The notes beneath the pieces were generated by a model. It made no database searches, had not been told where the DNA came from, and was given only the letters and a program-made list of their open reading frames with translations. A stretch of DNA of 64,000 bases from Panopea generosa (taxonomy: Eukaryota > Mollusca > Bivalvia > Adapedonta > Hiatellidae): contig CM055912.1 of assembly GCA_029582155.1 (NCBI GenBank), positions 868,001-932,000 of the forward strand, read 5' to 3'. Below, one piece after another: positions 35,371-46,653 of this stretch; position 1 is the first letter of the stretch, and the number at the start of each line of letters is the position of its first letter. The position numbers were made by a program, and so were the translations under genes.

Positions 35371-35963
35371 TATCTTACTCAGATACAATGGAAATATATA
35401 TCTTACTCAGATACAGTGGAGATATATATCTTACTCAGATACAACAGAAATATATATCTTACTCAGATACAGTGGAGATATATATCTTACTCAGATACAA
35501 TGGAAATATATATCTTACTCAGATACAGTGGAAATATATATCTTACTCAGAAACAGTGGAAATTTATATCTTACTCAGATACAGTGGAGATATATATCTT
35601 ACTCAGATACAACGGAAATATATATCTTACTCAGATACAGTGGAGAGATATATATCTTACTCAGATACAACGGAAATATTTATCTTACTCAGATACAGTG
35701 GAAATATATATCTTACTCAGAAACAGTGGAAATATATATCTTACTCAGATACAGTGGAGATATATATCTTACTCAGATACAGTGGAAATATATATCTTAC
35801 TCAGATACAGTGGAAATATATATCTTATCAGATACAGTGGAAATATATATCATATCAGATACAGTGGAAATACAGTGGAAATATATATCTTACTCAGATA
35901 CAGTGGAGATATATATCTTACTCAGATACAGTGGAGATATATATCTTACTCAGATACAGTGAT
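35371..35963. repeat. Minisatellite, about 21 copies of a 28-bp unit
   Basis: Unit: TCTTACTCAGATACAGTGGA then AATATATA. As 28 is one more than a multiple of three, translation cycles through three frames every 84 bases and stays open in all three plus frames (up to 206 codons), giving Tyr/Ile/Leu-rich peptides that are not protein-like. It abuts the 41-bp array with no spacer. Confidence 0.95.
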
Positions 35964-37465
35964 TATATATCATAGTGTTTACAAGTCTCACACATTTTAA
36001 TACAGTATTGTAATTTTCAGACACAGTGACATTGTTATCAAAAAGTGGTAATATCATTTTCAGACCTGGTGAAAAATTTTATGCTTTGTTTAATTTGCAG
36101 ACACTTTCAAAATATGAGTTCAAGATTATAGAGAAACAATGTCTCATGAAGCTTTCACCCAAAAAGATGATAACAGTCACATCAATCATGGACCAGAGAT
36201 CAAACCTGAAACCCATGAATCACGAGTCTGACATCTTATCATGTAGCCTGACACTGATGATTGAAATTTAAAATGGTAAAATTACCCTTCGCTTGATAAA
36301 TAAAAAACAAAGTTTAACGTAATTTTTGTGGTCAGTGTTGATGTAGATTCAGGCGTGCCTGCACATTCATGCTGTACTATCAGGGTATATACTGTTTGCT
36401 ACTCAGTCAATAAATTATCAAAAAACACTATTTAGACCAGGAAATTTTACCAAATTATGATGATTTTGATAATTTTAGCACTTAGTACCTTTATGCATTA
36501 AACAAATGTAAAATAATTTCAGTGCTCAAATGAGCCATATATGGCATATAGTACCTTTTTGCATGGTAATATTCTCATAACTAATGGTTAAAATTGAACC
36601 AAAATGTACCTGATGTGACAAAAAGATGACTTTCAACATCTTAAAACTGAAATGAGACCAAACAGTGCTCAGTAAAACTGTTTGCAATATAATTGTAGTC
36701 ATAATGACATTTAATGTAATATTTTGGTTTATTTTATTTAAAACATAATGCGTTAATGTTTAATTGTGATAGAAATAAAGTTAACTATACTAACAAACAA
36801 CTACAATATTGGGGTGTTTGCGACATTGTACGAGGGGCAGCAGAAATGTCTGTGCACTTGATGCAGTATAAGAAAGTGAAGCTTACTTTGATAAAACTGA
36901 CTATATCAGACCCTCAAAGTACCCAAAAATGTCTGCACACTTTTTCAAATGTTGAAGCCAATCAGAAAATGTTTTTTATGTTGTCCTCTTTTGGTATACT
37001 ACTGGTACAGTGAAATCCAGCTAATCTGACCTCCTGGCAGGATTCGAACCGGCGGCAGATGTTTGATGACAGAATTGAGCCAGAAGTCAAAAGTGGGTAG
37101 GCCTTGGCATTGTGATTAGTGACCACAGGAAGGTCTTTTTGTGCATAAAACCTTCTAGTAACAGTAGTATGTTCAGGTACTGGCACCCGTGCAACCATTC
37201 CGTCTACATCCTAATATAAGGCATACTTTACATGTTTCACAGTCTCGGTTCTTCTTGCTATTTGAGGCCTTTTCCCATTTTACCTATCCAAACTTTATTA
37301 TTTCCTTTTCCTTCCAGTTTAAATCAAAGTACTGTTAGTACTGCAATGCGGATGAACGTGAAAGTACATGCATGGACACAAAATGCGAAGGTTCAACTGT
37401 CTGAGACATGGAATTATGTTTCATTTTAACTGATAATATGTACGTTTTACTTCAAATCGTGAATA
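35964..37465. other. Non-coding; partial mariner-like end near 36829
   Basis: A TGTACGAGGGGCAGCAGAAA phrase at about 36824-36845 resembles the TACGAGG ends of mariner-like elements but has no identified partner. A tRNA-like T-arm fragment (minus) lies at about 37037-37060. Frame 36026-36271 is followed by an AATAAA at about 36298 but has no recognisable domain. Confidence 0.35.
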
Positions 37466-37469
37466 AATA

Positions 37470-37612
37470 TACAACTTCCTGGTTAGAACCAGTACTAGGC
37501 ATATGTGGGAAAGTGTCTTGCTCAAAGACACCACATATAGACGTGGTGGGGGATTGAACCCACAACGATCTGATCATGGGTTTGGTGCTCTACCACTGGA
37601 TCACGCACTCTG
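37470..37612 (-). mobile_element. tRNA-derived SINE, family D
   Basis: Minus-strand head with GTGGGTTCAATCCCCC (T-arm) and GATCCAGTGGTAGAGC (A-box-like), then a body with TCTTTGAGCAAGACAC, CATATGCCTAGTACTGGTTC and AACCAGGAAG. Related body fragments lie at 45215-45335 and 55825-55925 (plus). Confidence 0.75.
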
Positions 37613-38058
37613 CACAAAGAAGGATAACCAAGTTACCAGAAATAAAGACATGTTTTTTTAGTATTTTTTAAATTATGATGTTGTATATTTAATGTAGTAA
37701 TCTAGAATGCCAAAAGACAAGAAGGATAAAGAGTAACCAGGCCGAGGGATACAGACATTTTTTTATATTTCTAATTTTAACTACAATGTGAAAAATTATT
37801 TAGCATAAATGGTTTTTTGTAGGATACCAAAGACATACAATAAGTAACCTCAGTTATCAAAGGTATATAGTGGGATACAAATTGACTTACTTGTGGAGAG
37901 GTGCTACTTTTGTGTCAAATCTATTTTTGTTTTGGGAATAAATTGCCAACAAATATTTTTAATGTGTTTCATAAATTATATATCAGTGTAACAGTCTTTT
38001 TAAGTGGTATACAGTAAAACTTAATTTTATTATGTATATGGGAACTGTTTTACTGTTT
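37613..38058. other. Non-coding, nothing recognised
   Basis: AT-rich sequence without supported features. Confidence 0.35.
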
Positions 38059-38059
38059 A

Positions 38060-38222
38060 AACATTATTAGAGATATCACTTATTCAAAAAGGTGATATCA
38101 CTTATTTGGATAGAGGATATCACTTATTCATATTCAAATAAGTGATATCACTTTTACGAATAAATGATATCACCTATTCAAATATGTGATATCACCCACT
38201 CGATTAAGTAATATCACTTATT
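38060..38222. repeat. Palindromic cluster of GATATCACTTATTC motifs
   Basis: Nine or so occurrences of GATATCAC(T/C) in about 160 bases, in both orientations (ATATCACTTATTCA versus TGAATAAGTGATAT-like), spaced roughly 16-25 bases apart. The core GTGATATCAC is itself a perfect palindrome. Possible hairpin-forming repeat or clustered binding site. Confidence 0.8.
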
Positions 38223-38374
38223 ATGGTTAAATACCCGGTAGTAAAACAACAACCAATTGATGTACATATTTGGGTGCAGTCCTTAAAGAATTATTTGGTA
38301 AAGTAATTTGTACAGAAAGTTTTATACAACACTAACATTCATATTTTAGTTCTGGCTGACAGAATCCAGTGTCT

Positions 38375-38441
38375 AGGTTGTGGCTGTTTATAACAAATGG
38401 TTTCTTAATAAAGGTGACCACTAACACAGGTTTAACTATAT
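38375..38441. mobile_element. Fragment of the CAGTCAAACCTG MITE
   Basis: GTGGCTGTTTATAACAAATG, TTCTTAATAAAGGTGACCAC and ACACAGGTTTAACTA correspond to the right third of the 45418-45595 copy. Confidence 0.55.
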
Positions 38442-38699
38442 TGTCAGTGACTTAATGTATACGTGTCTCAGTAATTGTAAACAAACAGAACTATATATAT
38501 TCAGGTAACAGTTCTAGTTGCCACATTCTATTAGCATCGTATAGCTTTAAGCCCATACCAATTGTATTGTCTTATATGTATTAATTATTACCCGTGTTAA
38601 TTGGCTATGGGCACTCATGTGTACAGTCTTGGTAAAGAAAGGTCCGCATTGTATTTACTGGTACACCATCTATTACACTTTTCTTTAAATGTTTTGGAG

Positions 38700-38850
38700 T
38701 TTTTAGTTTGTACAACTTTGTAAAGGTGTCAAGATCCCCACCAGGATTTGAACCTGGAGCTCTTTTCAAACAGAAAAGTGTGCTAGCTTACACTATAGAG
38801 ATGTACCCCGACACCACAAACCAAGTGTACATTATTTTATCTGAATATGT
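38700..38850 (-). mobile_element. tRNA-like SINE fragment, family F
   Basis: On minus: AGCTCCAGGTTCAAATCCTG (T-arm-like) with GTGTCGGGGTACATCTC upstream. An intron-like or diverged spacer prevents a proper tRNA cloverleaf. Confidence 0.5.
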
Positions 38851-38869
38851 GATAACTAAGGCCACCCTT

Positions 38870-39770
38870 AAACAAGAGGCCCAAAAGGGCCTGAGGACGC
38901 TCTACTGACTCATATTGGCACTTTTTGAAATTCTACTTTGCAATAGAAACATCGGGGCGGGGTCATTTTTAACTCTAGGGACACCATTTGAACAAATCTA
39001 ACAAAACTATAGTTGGTCATCATTACTACATAAACATTTTGAAAATCTGTTGGACCGTTCATGAGAAGAAGATTTTTTAAGTTTTGGACTATTTTTAGTA
39101 ACGGTGGCCATCTTGAATTTTTGATAGAAAAAATAAATCTTTTGTATAGTCTCCTATGCTAACGAAACACCCATGTGAAGTTTTAGTTTAATTGACCTAG
39201 TGGTTTCAGAATAAATGGAAAAAAAAGAGAATTTTCTGTTTTCCCACAGTGTCCCTATGTAAAATTCTAAGTCCCCTTACAGGGCCCCTATAAATTCTAG
39301 TCCCTAAATTCTTATCTGCAATCAAACTCCTACACTTAGGGATAATTTATATCAAATATGTACAAATCTGACATACCGGTTCTTAAGAAAACAATTTAAC
39401 TAATTCCCAATTTGTACCCTTTTGGGGCCTCTCCTGACCCCTTAAGACATAGGAACCCAGTCATTTTTTACAAATCTTAACCTCCTTTACCTAATAATGC
39501 TTTAGTGAAGATATAGGCAAAATTATTTTGATTTTAAACAAAAAATAAAAAATATTATATTGACATGTGTCCCCTAATTGAACTCTTGGGGCAGGGTCAT
39601 TTTTAACCCTAGGGACACCATTTGAACAAATCTAACAGAACTATAGTTGGTCATCATTACTACATAAACATTTTGAAAATCTGTGGGCCGTTCATGAGAA
39701 GAAGATTTTTTAAGTTTTGGACTATTTTTAGTAACGGCGGCCATCTTGAATTTCAGATCGAAAAAAAAAA
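38870..39770. repeat. Duplicated dispersed repeat block with AACAAGAGGCCC start
   Basis: Begins AAACAAGAGGCCCAAAAGGG and contains two diverged copies of a block of about 230 bases (38950-39180 and 39590-39765). Each carries CTATAGTTGGTCATCATTAC, TTCATGAGAAGAAG and GGCCATCTTGAATTT. The reverse complement of the opening motif (GGGCCTCTTGTTT) ends another repeat at 54190-54209. These phrases are familiar from bivalve intergenic DNA (recalled, not searched). Confidence 0.6.
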
Positions 39771-39779
39771 CACCTGTAA

Positions 39780-39862
39780 AACCGCACCAGTAGTCATGTG
39801 GTCGAGCATCCGCCTCGCTTGTGGAAGATTGTATATTCGATCCTCAGCCCGGTAATTACCAT
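39780..39862 (+). mobile_element. tRNA-like SINE head fragment
   Basis: GTAGTCATGTGGTCGAGCAT (A-box-like) and TATTCGATCCTCAGCCCGG (B-box-like) at tRNA spacing, without pairing ends. Confidence 0.5.
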
Positions 39863-40269
39863 TTCTCAAGCACTACACAGCCCTACAAAATATTTTAATT
39901 AAGCCTAAACAGCCCAAAGTATCAAATGAATGCCATGGTATAACAACTGTTTAATCTAAATGTTGCTTTTCAAGTATTTAAACATTTTCAATCAATCTGT
40001 CTACTCTGCACTTTAAAGAAATTATAGAAACATAGGAGTGTATATATAAGGAAATGTGTGGTTGCTAAATTGAGGTGATCACTTCATTTGTTCTACTGAT
40101 GTAGCTATGTGAAAAACATCTGCTCACTTTCATTTCAAATACAATGATTGAAAAAAGATCACTGTAAAATGTACTTAAGAAGCAAGATGCTATTAGTTGC
40201 CTCGGTAATTTCATACAGATAAAAACAAACATTTCTATAGGGATATGTTTTCCCTGTCTGCAAGTGTCT

Positions 40270-40576
40270 TACTATGTTGTCAACCGATGTATCACTAGCA
40301 GTCGCCATAGTCGGATACTATGTTGTCAACCGATGTATCACTAGCAGTCGCCATAGTCGGATTCTATGTTGTCAACCGATGTATCACTAGCAGTAGCCAA
40401 AGTCGGATACTATGTTGTCAACCTATGTATCACTAGCAGTCGCCATAGTCGGATACTATGTTGTCAACCGATGTATCACTAGCAGTCGCCATAGTCGGAT
40501 ACTATGTTGTCAACCGATGTATCACTAGCAGTCGCCATAGTCGGATACTATGTTGTCAACCGATGTATCACTAGCT
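40270..40576. repeat. Minisatellite, about 6.6 copies of a 46-bp unit
   Basis: Unit: TACTATGTTGTCAACCGATG, TATCACTAGCAGTCGCCATA, GTCGGA. Copies are nearly identical, which indicates recent amplification or homogenisation. A G-rich run follows at 40600-40632. Confidence 0.95.
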
Positions 40577-40774
40577 GACACAACAGTACGTCACTATGTG
40601 TGTGTGGGGGGGGAGGGGGGGTGGGGGGAGGGAATTTTTGGTGTAGATTTTCTGTTATCTAAAAAATAGTTCTGACCTGGATATAGATCTGTGCCTGGGG
40701 TAATGTTTGGTGTTTATGAGGGATTAAGGGGGAGAAACCACAGGAATTGAAACACCAACATCCTAACTGACATT

Positions 40775-40885
40775 TCAATTGTTACAGTAGCAGGAAAGAC
40801 CAGGACTCGAATCGGGATCTTCCTCGTTCCAGGCAGATGCTCTAACCACTAGGTTAATATACCTGCAGACTGGTGTATTTACACA
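40775..40885 (-). mobile_element. tRNA-like SINE, family E
   Basis: On minus: TAACCTAGTGGTTAGAGC (A-box-like) and AGATCCCGATTCGAGTCC (T-arm). Related heads lie at 52468-52640, 52705-52760 and 56575-56705. Confidence 0.6.
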
Positions 40886-41659
40886 CAGAACCATTATTTT
40901 CTGTGTAAATTTGCAGCAGAGAAAACACTCTACTTTTATTGAAGTCAACACTCTAGATATAAACTGAAAATAAAGTTAATTGATGATTCAATGTTATCGC
41001 TGGGAATACCCGAGCCCACTTGCCCAAAGATTACTCACCTTCGATAGTCATTACAGCTGTCACAGTGGTGACCTCTTTGTCGACAGCGCCTAATAATGGA
41101 CTCTATAGTGTAATACCTTCACGCTTCAGGCACTCATGACCCGGATGTATACATTAAAACATGATTTATAAATTGTTTTTTGTTGATCATATCTTTCAAG
41201 TCTGTTCAAGGTACAAAATATTGAAACAGTCAAATACAAAAGGAAGAGCTGTAGACTAGACCAAAAACACAGAAGTTACATCACATCTGCATAAAAATGA
41301 TACCCATGTTTCATCACCAGTACACGACTCGTGCAGCCACCTAAAGTCACAACCATAGTACCTATCTAAATATTCTTGGGCCATTCTTATCCGCACCATC
41401 TTTTACTAAGTTGTCAAACGATGTGGTATCCATATGGCACAAGTCTTCCTAAGATTCCGTTAATATAAAAAACAGCAAACAAATTTAAGTCACATATCTA
41501 GGAAATATCCTCCACAGTGTATCTTGCTTCTATTGATATATTCCTGCACAGCAACACCATCTGTCTACTAAATGCTGATTACTGCCATCCTGTCCTGGGG
41601 TCATCTTTAACACTGTCTCTAACACTTTAGTGACCAGTTTGCAACTGCGCAATACTTAA

Positions 41660-42129
41660 AGGGATTATACTGGCATATTACGGTCATAACCCTGTCCTAA
41701 ATACACACGCCTAGCATGAAGATACACTTATAACTTTGAGAAATACCTGTCTAAAGTGTCTAATTGCATAACCTCTTTATTACAAATATCGGGTTTCTGA
41801 AGCCACGTTTTTTATTTTGTTTACATTCACCATTTTCAACGAACTGCTTTCGAGTTTCCGATCAATCATCGGATAACATCATGAAGACTCGTTCCCGATC
41901 TCGTTTTCGAGGCTTTGCTCGGGAAGTTTACGGAGTTCAATGTAAACATTGTGAAATACTTTATTGCAGGACGTATTAAAGTTTGGGCCATATTCAATTA
42001 ATGTTAATTTGATAACTTTCAAGTAAATAAAGGTTATACGTCAATACATAAGCATTATTTTGTGCACACTGCATACAGGAAAAAGTCTGGATTAACAGTG
42101 TGTTTGTGTTACTTGCTAATATAATCCCT
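41660..42129. mobile_element. 470-bp MITE flanked by TTAA
   Basis: Left end AGGGATTATACTGGCA (from 41660) and the reverse complement of the right end, AGGGATTATATTAGCAAG (from 42129), are inverted. TTAA lies directly outside both (41656-41659 and 42130-42133). No transposase frame; the 71-codon frame at 41764-41979 has an Arg-rich stretch but no domain. piggyBac- or Kolobok-type non-autonomous element. Confidence 0.8.
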
Positions 42130-42321
42130 TTAAAAGAACTCCCCCCATAAACTTTGTTCAAGTCCACTATCTGTAGGCCAACTAATTAACAACGTCTGTA
42201 TTTTGGTATACGCCCATTGTTCTTCTATGACCATTTTAACCTGATTCACTAAAATTCAGAATGTAATGAAAACATAGGTAAGACAAACCAATAAAATATC
42301 TTAATTGTCATAATTTACATT

Positions 42322-43225
42322 TCAGTCTGATTGAGATTTCGTGTCCGGTCTGAAACTTTGTCACCTATGGATAAACCTAAAAAAAAAATTGGCTCAATTC
42401 ATCAGCATGACTTGAAGTGTCACGCGTCAGACCCACATTTGTACCTCAAAGGTCAAGGTTACACTTTAAGTTTGTTTGACAACACTTTGAGTCTGTGAGA
42501 TTTCATGTCTGGCCAGTAACTTTGTCAGGCATAAATGGATTTTACAAATACTTGATACAGATGATCAACATAAAATGACAACGTGTTGCACTTAATACCC
42601 TGACTCCCACTTCAAAGGTCAAGGTCACAATTTATCTTTGTTTGGCAACATTTTCTGTCATTTTGAGATTTCTTGTCCAGTCTGTAACTTTGTCATCTAT
42701 AGATAACACTTGGCTCAGTTGATCAACATGACATTATTAAGTGTCGCATGTAAGACCCAGAAGCTTTCCTCAAAGGTCAAGGTCACACTTTCAATTTGTT
42801 TGATATTGCATGTCTTGTCTGTGATTTTGTCTTTAACTTGGCTCATTTTATCAAGATGACATGACATGTCATAAATAAGACCTCGGTCCGTACCTCAAAG
42901 GTCAAGGTCACACTTTGAGTATGTATGACAACACTTTGAATCTGTTTGAGATTTCTAGTCTGTCCTTTAACTTTATCATAAATTAATAGATTTCAAAAAC
43001 ACATGGCTCAATTTATCAATTGATCAACAATTGATCTGTAACTTTGACTTTCATTTAGGGATTTTAAAATAGCTTGACAAAAGTGATAGGCATGTTATGA
43101 TGATGTTTCACCTGCATTTAACTATTGAAATACCAGACCATTACATCAGATGTCAAGGTTAAGGTTACAGAAAGGTCAAGGTCATTCTTTAATGTAAAAA
43201 AACAACATGAAATTGCATGTCTAGT
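42322..43225. repeat. Diverged tandem repeat, about 5-6 copies of a 155-165-bp unit
   Basis: Landmarks recurring at this spacing are TGAGATTTC.TGTC, AACTTTGTCA and ACCTCAAAGGTCAAGGTCAC. Two more copies lie at 52936-53235, so the unit is both tandem and dispersed. Confidence 0.8.
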
Positions 43226-43960
43226 CTGAAACATCAGTCCATTACTCTTGATATTCATGGATGCATCGCTACCTATTTTAACGCATATTGTTACTTTTCA
43301 CAGACCATATGGCGGGCATGTGACCAGTGACGTTTATTGTTTTAAATATGTAAATTGAAATATATAATGACTGAGGTTATTATATTTAAACACCAAAGTT
43401 CCCATTAATCACACCACATTTGCCTTTTCCCTGCAGCCGAAATTTGGCTGTGTCGGCTGGAACATGGATGGGATTTGGTACATTTATCACCTGTGTATTT
43501 AGTACTCTGTACACTGTTGTTTTTTATCTTTCTTAAATTAAATATGCTGCTTAACTAAAATTTTGCATCAATAAACAAGCATGTTTCATATAAACTGTAA
43601 TTGCCACCTCTTTTTTAAGACCTAACCATTGGATGCTTTTTAAAGGCAGCTAACTTGTTTTGTCAAAGGCCACAGGTCTGTGAAATAGGATGACTTTCAA
43701 AAAAGAAACAATATTATTTTCAGGAAAAGTGTTATGTGAACATACTTTGAAATTGCTGTGTGACCCTTATACTAGGCATCTGACCTGAAGGGTCATTTTT
43801 GTTGTTTCCTTGGTCACTATAGGTATGACTGTTGTCTACTTTACAGATGTTCAAAAGAGTTAAACCACTGGGACTTGTAGTTGGAGTATGCCAGCTCGAA
43901 GGGGAACAGTAATCCACACTTGGTGTTGGACAGTGCCCAGCAGGGTCCCAAACTGGGCCT
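43226..43960. other. Non-coding, nothing recognised
   Basis: AT-rich sequence. Minus frame 43732-43917 has no domain. Confidence 0.35.
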
Positions 43961-43964
43961 TGAT

Positions 43965-44345
43965 GAATGAATGAATAGGGTTTTACAGTGTACCAACAAT
44001 TTATAGTTTGTTCGACGCCAACAGGAAGGAAGATATCAGGTTCACTCTACAGGTACAAAAACAACAAATTAACATACAGATTTAAAAAAAAATACATCAA
44101 CAAATGAATATGCAGAATGAACCTAGAACCTTGATACCTGTAGAACTGCAGAGTTACAGCAAATTCTATCATATTACTCAATTTGTCGCTTCTTACGACA
44201 TGCATAAGCCACAATGATCCTATTCTTGCAATCACTCATGGCTTCCTGGAACCACACAAGGGTAGATAATTTAACACAATAGTGAACATGACAAAAAATG
44301 ATAAATGAACATGACACCCATTTGGAGGATTCCTACCCCTCGGGC
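43965..44345 (-). mobile_element. CATT-tailed retroposon-like repeat, copy 2
   Basis: Inverted relative to 2520-2893. Shared blocks include CTTCTTACGACATGCATAAG, CAGAATGAACCTAGAACCTT and GGATTCCTACCCC, and the left end carries a GAATGAATGAAT tract that matches the CATT tail of copy 1. Confidence 0.65.
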
Positions 44346-44868
44346 CTTGATGAAGGATGCTTTATCTCGGGTCAGTATACTTGAAGTGATCAGGGGGTTT
44401 TCCTGTTATATTTTTCATATGGTTTTATGTCACTTTGTCGCTGTGATGGTTGGCAATGAACTTTGTTTTTCAGTTGTGAATTTCCCACCTCCGAATATGT
44501 GGGGAAGTAGTTAGTGATTTGCAGAGATAAGGTGTGTTAAGTACTGTTCAACTGCCAAGTGGCTCCCAGGGATGATGGTTAGGTGTGCTGACTGTCCTTG
44601 CATATAAATACAGTTGGAAAAAAGACACAAAATATAAATATAACAAGCAAAAAAGCAAACAAAGGTTGCTTGTTGCTTAAAAATGTGTTTGAAATAAAAG
44701 CTGTAGTCAACAATTTTGATAATAAAATAACTCTTCTGTAATCTGAGAAAAAATTCCTCTATGAGTCTTGACAATGAGTCTTCTGTTAAATTGTTTTGTG
44801 ATTTTAGAGTTGAGTAGAAAATTCAATCTTAACTTAAAATATCAAAATCTTTGTCTCTGGTTTTACAG

Positions 44869-44964
44869 GTAGAACTGAGTTGTCCCAAAGAGATGTCCTG
44901 GAAGGTGAATCTGTATCGTGGTTACATCGCCATCTGTCATCCGGACAACCATCATCTAAACATG
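44869..44964 (+). CDS. TRRAP: TRRAP exon, FAT-domain region (partial gene)
   Basis: TRRAP (yeast Tra1) is a giant nuclear PIKK-family pseudokinase scaffold that binds activators and anchors the SAGA and TIP60/NuA4 histone acetyltransferase complexes. This 32-codon, phase-0 exon follows a TTTTACAG acceptor and ends before GTAACT. It encodes VELSCP then KEMSWKVNLYRGYIAICHP and NHHLNM. The stretch is nearly identical to vertebrate TRRAP in the FAT region, as recalled. The vertebrate protein then has a segment with REWRRLP and HVHTPLLQAAQQ. I could not find this segment anywhere between 44965 and 46653, so an exon is missing, very diverged or misassembled. Confidence 0.88.
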
Positions 44965-45214
44965 GTAACTTTGGTAATGCACTCTCTACATACTAAGCAT
45001 GTATTTTTTTGTTCGGTGGTAGAAACTTGAGTTTCCATTATACCCTATGTCAAACAATCTTTGGAGTGTTGTTGAGGCCATTTTATTTTATTGGGATTTT
45101 TATCAATTCTTCCATTGGAAAAAAAGGTTCAAAGTAAATATTGTTAAGTGTTGTTATTCAATTTAGTTTTCATCGATTGTGAAACAAACTAAAAACCAAA
45201 TTGCTTGATGTCTT

Positions 45215-45335
45215 CTCGGGAAGAACCAGTTCTAGGTTAGCTACATATTTCATTAATGCAGATGAAATGGTGACTTTGAGCGTGATTTGTCTAAGTTGTA
45301 AAAACTTGTTTCACAATCGATGTAAAATAAACACC
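45215..45335 (+). mobile_element. SINE body fragment, family D-like
   Basis: GGGAAGAACCAGTTCTAGG, TTGAGCGTGATTTGTCTAAG and a TGTAAAATAAAC end, as in 55845-55925. No tRNA-like head is left. Confidence 0.5.
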
Positions 45336-45417
45336 ATTATTCAACCTCTACTAAAGTTGCTCCATATGGTAAAAATGCTTGTCTATGTCAGTGTTGGGTT
45401 TACACATGTTATATCTA

Positions 45418-45595
45418 CAGTCAAACCTCCTGTAAGCAGCCAGTCATGGGAAGGAGCAAAATTGGCCTTTTAAGACAGGTTGTTGCTTAATATGGGTTAA
45501 TTTACTGAGAAAGCATAGAAATGGGAAATAGAAAATATAGTTGCTCAAGACAAGTGACTGCTTAATAGAGGTGGCCACTTACACAGGTTAGACCG
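45418..45595. mobile_element. Tc1/mariner-like MITE, 178 bp
   Basis: Left end CAGTCAAACCTCCTG and right end CACAGGTTAGACCG are imperfect inverted repeats directly flanked by TA (45416-45417 and 45596-45597). Interior CAGCCAGTCATGGGAAGGAG and AAGCATAGAAATGGGAAATA are family landmarks. It sits in the intron after the first TRRAP exon. Confidence 0.85.
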
Positions 45596-45597
45596 TA

Positions 45598-46245
45598 TAT
45601 TGTTTCAATCAAAGATAATACAGCGGTCATAACAGTACTAATGTATATATTATGTTATATAATTCATACAGGCATTTTGTTCTGAATGGAATGAAAACAA
45701 ATAGTATACCATCATTAACACACTGTTTCTTTAACTGAGTCCTAAATTATAATATTGTTTGGTTGTCATGAAGTAAGCACACTTCCATATTGAGATGTCA
45801 TTGCAGCAGAAACCAAAACATTCTGATGTGTATTGATCTAAATTTATTTTGCAGTCAAAGGTTAAGGTCATATAGAACATGGTTACCATAGTCAGAGGAA
45901 AAAAACTGTCATGTATAGAAAACTGATTAAAAGTATCAGACAATTTTGCCAAACTATTAATCATGCATTCTATATGTATGCATGAAAGGTTTATATTATA
46001 ATGTTCATTTACCTATTCAACAATAATTTAGTTTTGTAGCCATCTTTTAAAATGATTTAATGTGGTAAGCTGATATAAGCAGCAGGGCCTCCAATGTGTA
46101 AATAGTTGCCTAAATACATAACATCTCAACATAATATCGAAAATGAACAATTTACTCTGAACTTCCACCGATGTTACAGTGGTTATATTTCAGTGAAATC
46201 GAAATATGTATTAACAACATTAATTTTGTACTTTATCAGTCAGAC
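45598..46245. other. Intron-like, nothing recognised
   Basis: AT-rich sequence between the MITE and a SINE composite. I looked here for the missing TRRAP exon and did not find it. Confidence 0.4.
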
Positions 46246-46535
46246 TGAGTTAACTCAGTTGATAGCATGCCTGACTATCAATCTATGGGTTGAGAGTTTG
46301 AATCCCAGCCCGTTTACAGTCTCTCTTCTGAGTGATAGACAACATTGTGTATGGTTTAATATATGACTTAAAAGACATATGATGGATTGATTGAATATGT
46401 TTAAGTATTGAGGGCTAATAGATGATCAGTTAACCTAACCATCCTTTCCTGGGATCCTTGTAGGTTAACCAATATTCTAATATCCATCTGTGCAAATAAC
46501 TGATACCTTTCCCACTTGAATCAGCAGTGTGATGA
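46246..46535. mobile_element. Composite of two inverted family-A SINE parts
   Basis: 46246-46350 is a plus-strand tRNA-like head plus early body (GTTAACTCAGTTGATAGC, GAGTTTGAATCCCAGCC). 46384-46535 is the family-A tail and body on the minus strand (GAGGGCTAATAGATGATCAG, CTTTCCCACTTGAATCAG). Either a second copy inserted head-on or one copy was partly inverted. Confidence 0.75.
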
Positions 46536-46653
46536 ATGGCAGTTCAAGGTTATTGATTTAAACATGTGACAAAAACATTATACAGTTATTATCTAAGCTT
46601 TAGTACCTTTAAAAACTAATCGAGACTAAAGTTGATTGTTTTCTTTTTGACAG

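Noticed and set aside
35355-36000. Tyr/Ile-rich open frames of 144-206 codons in three plus frames
   Set aside because: 28-bp tandem unit without stops cycles through all frames; not protein-like.
36026-36271. Possible terminal exon (81 codons) followed by AATAAA at about 36298
   Set aside because: Plausible acceptor, but no recognisable domain, no upstream exon and AT-rich composition. It needs transcript data.
41764-41979. 71-codon frame with an Arg/Ser-rich stretch
   Set aside because: Inside the TTAA MITE; likely chance.
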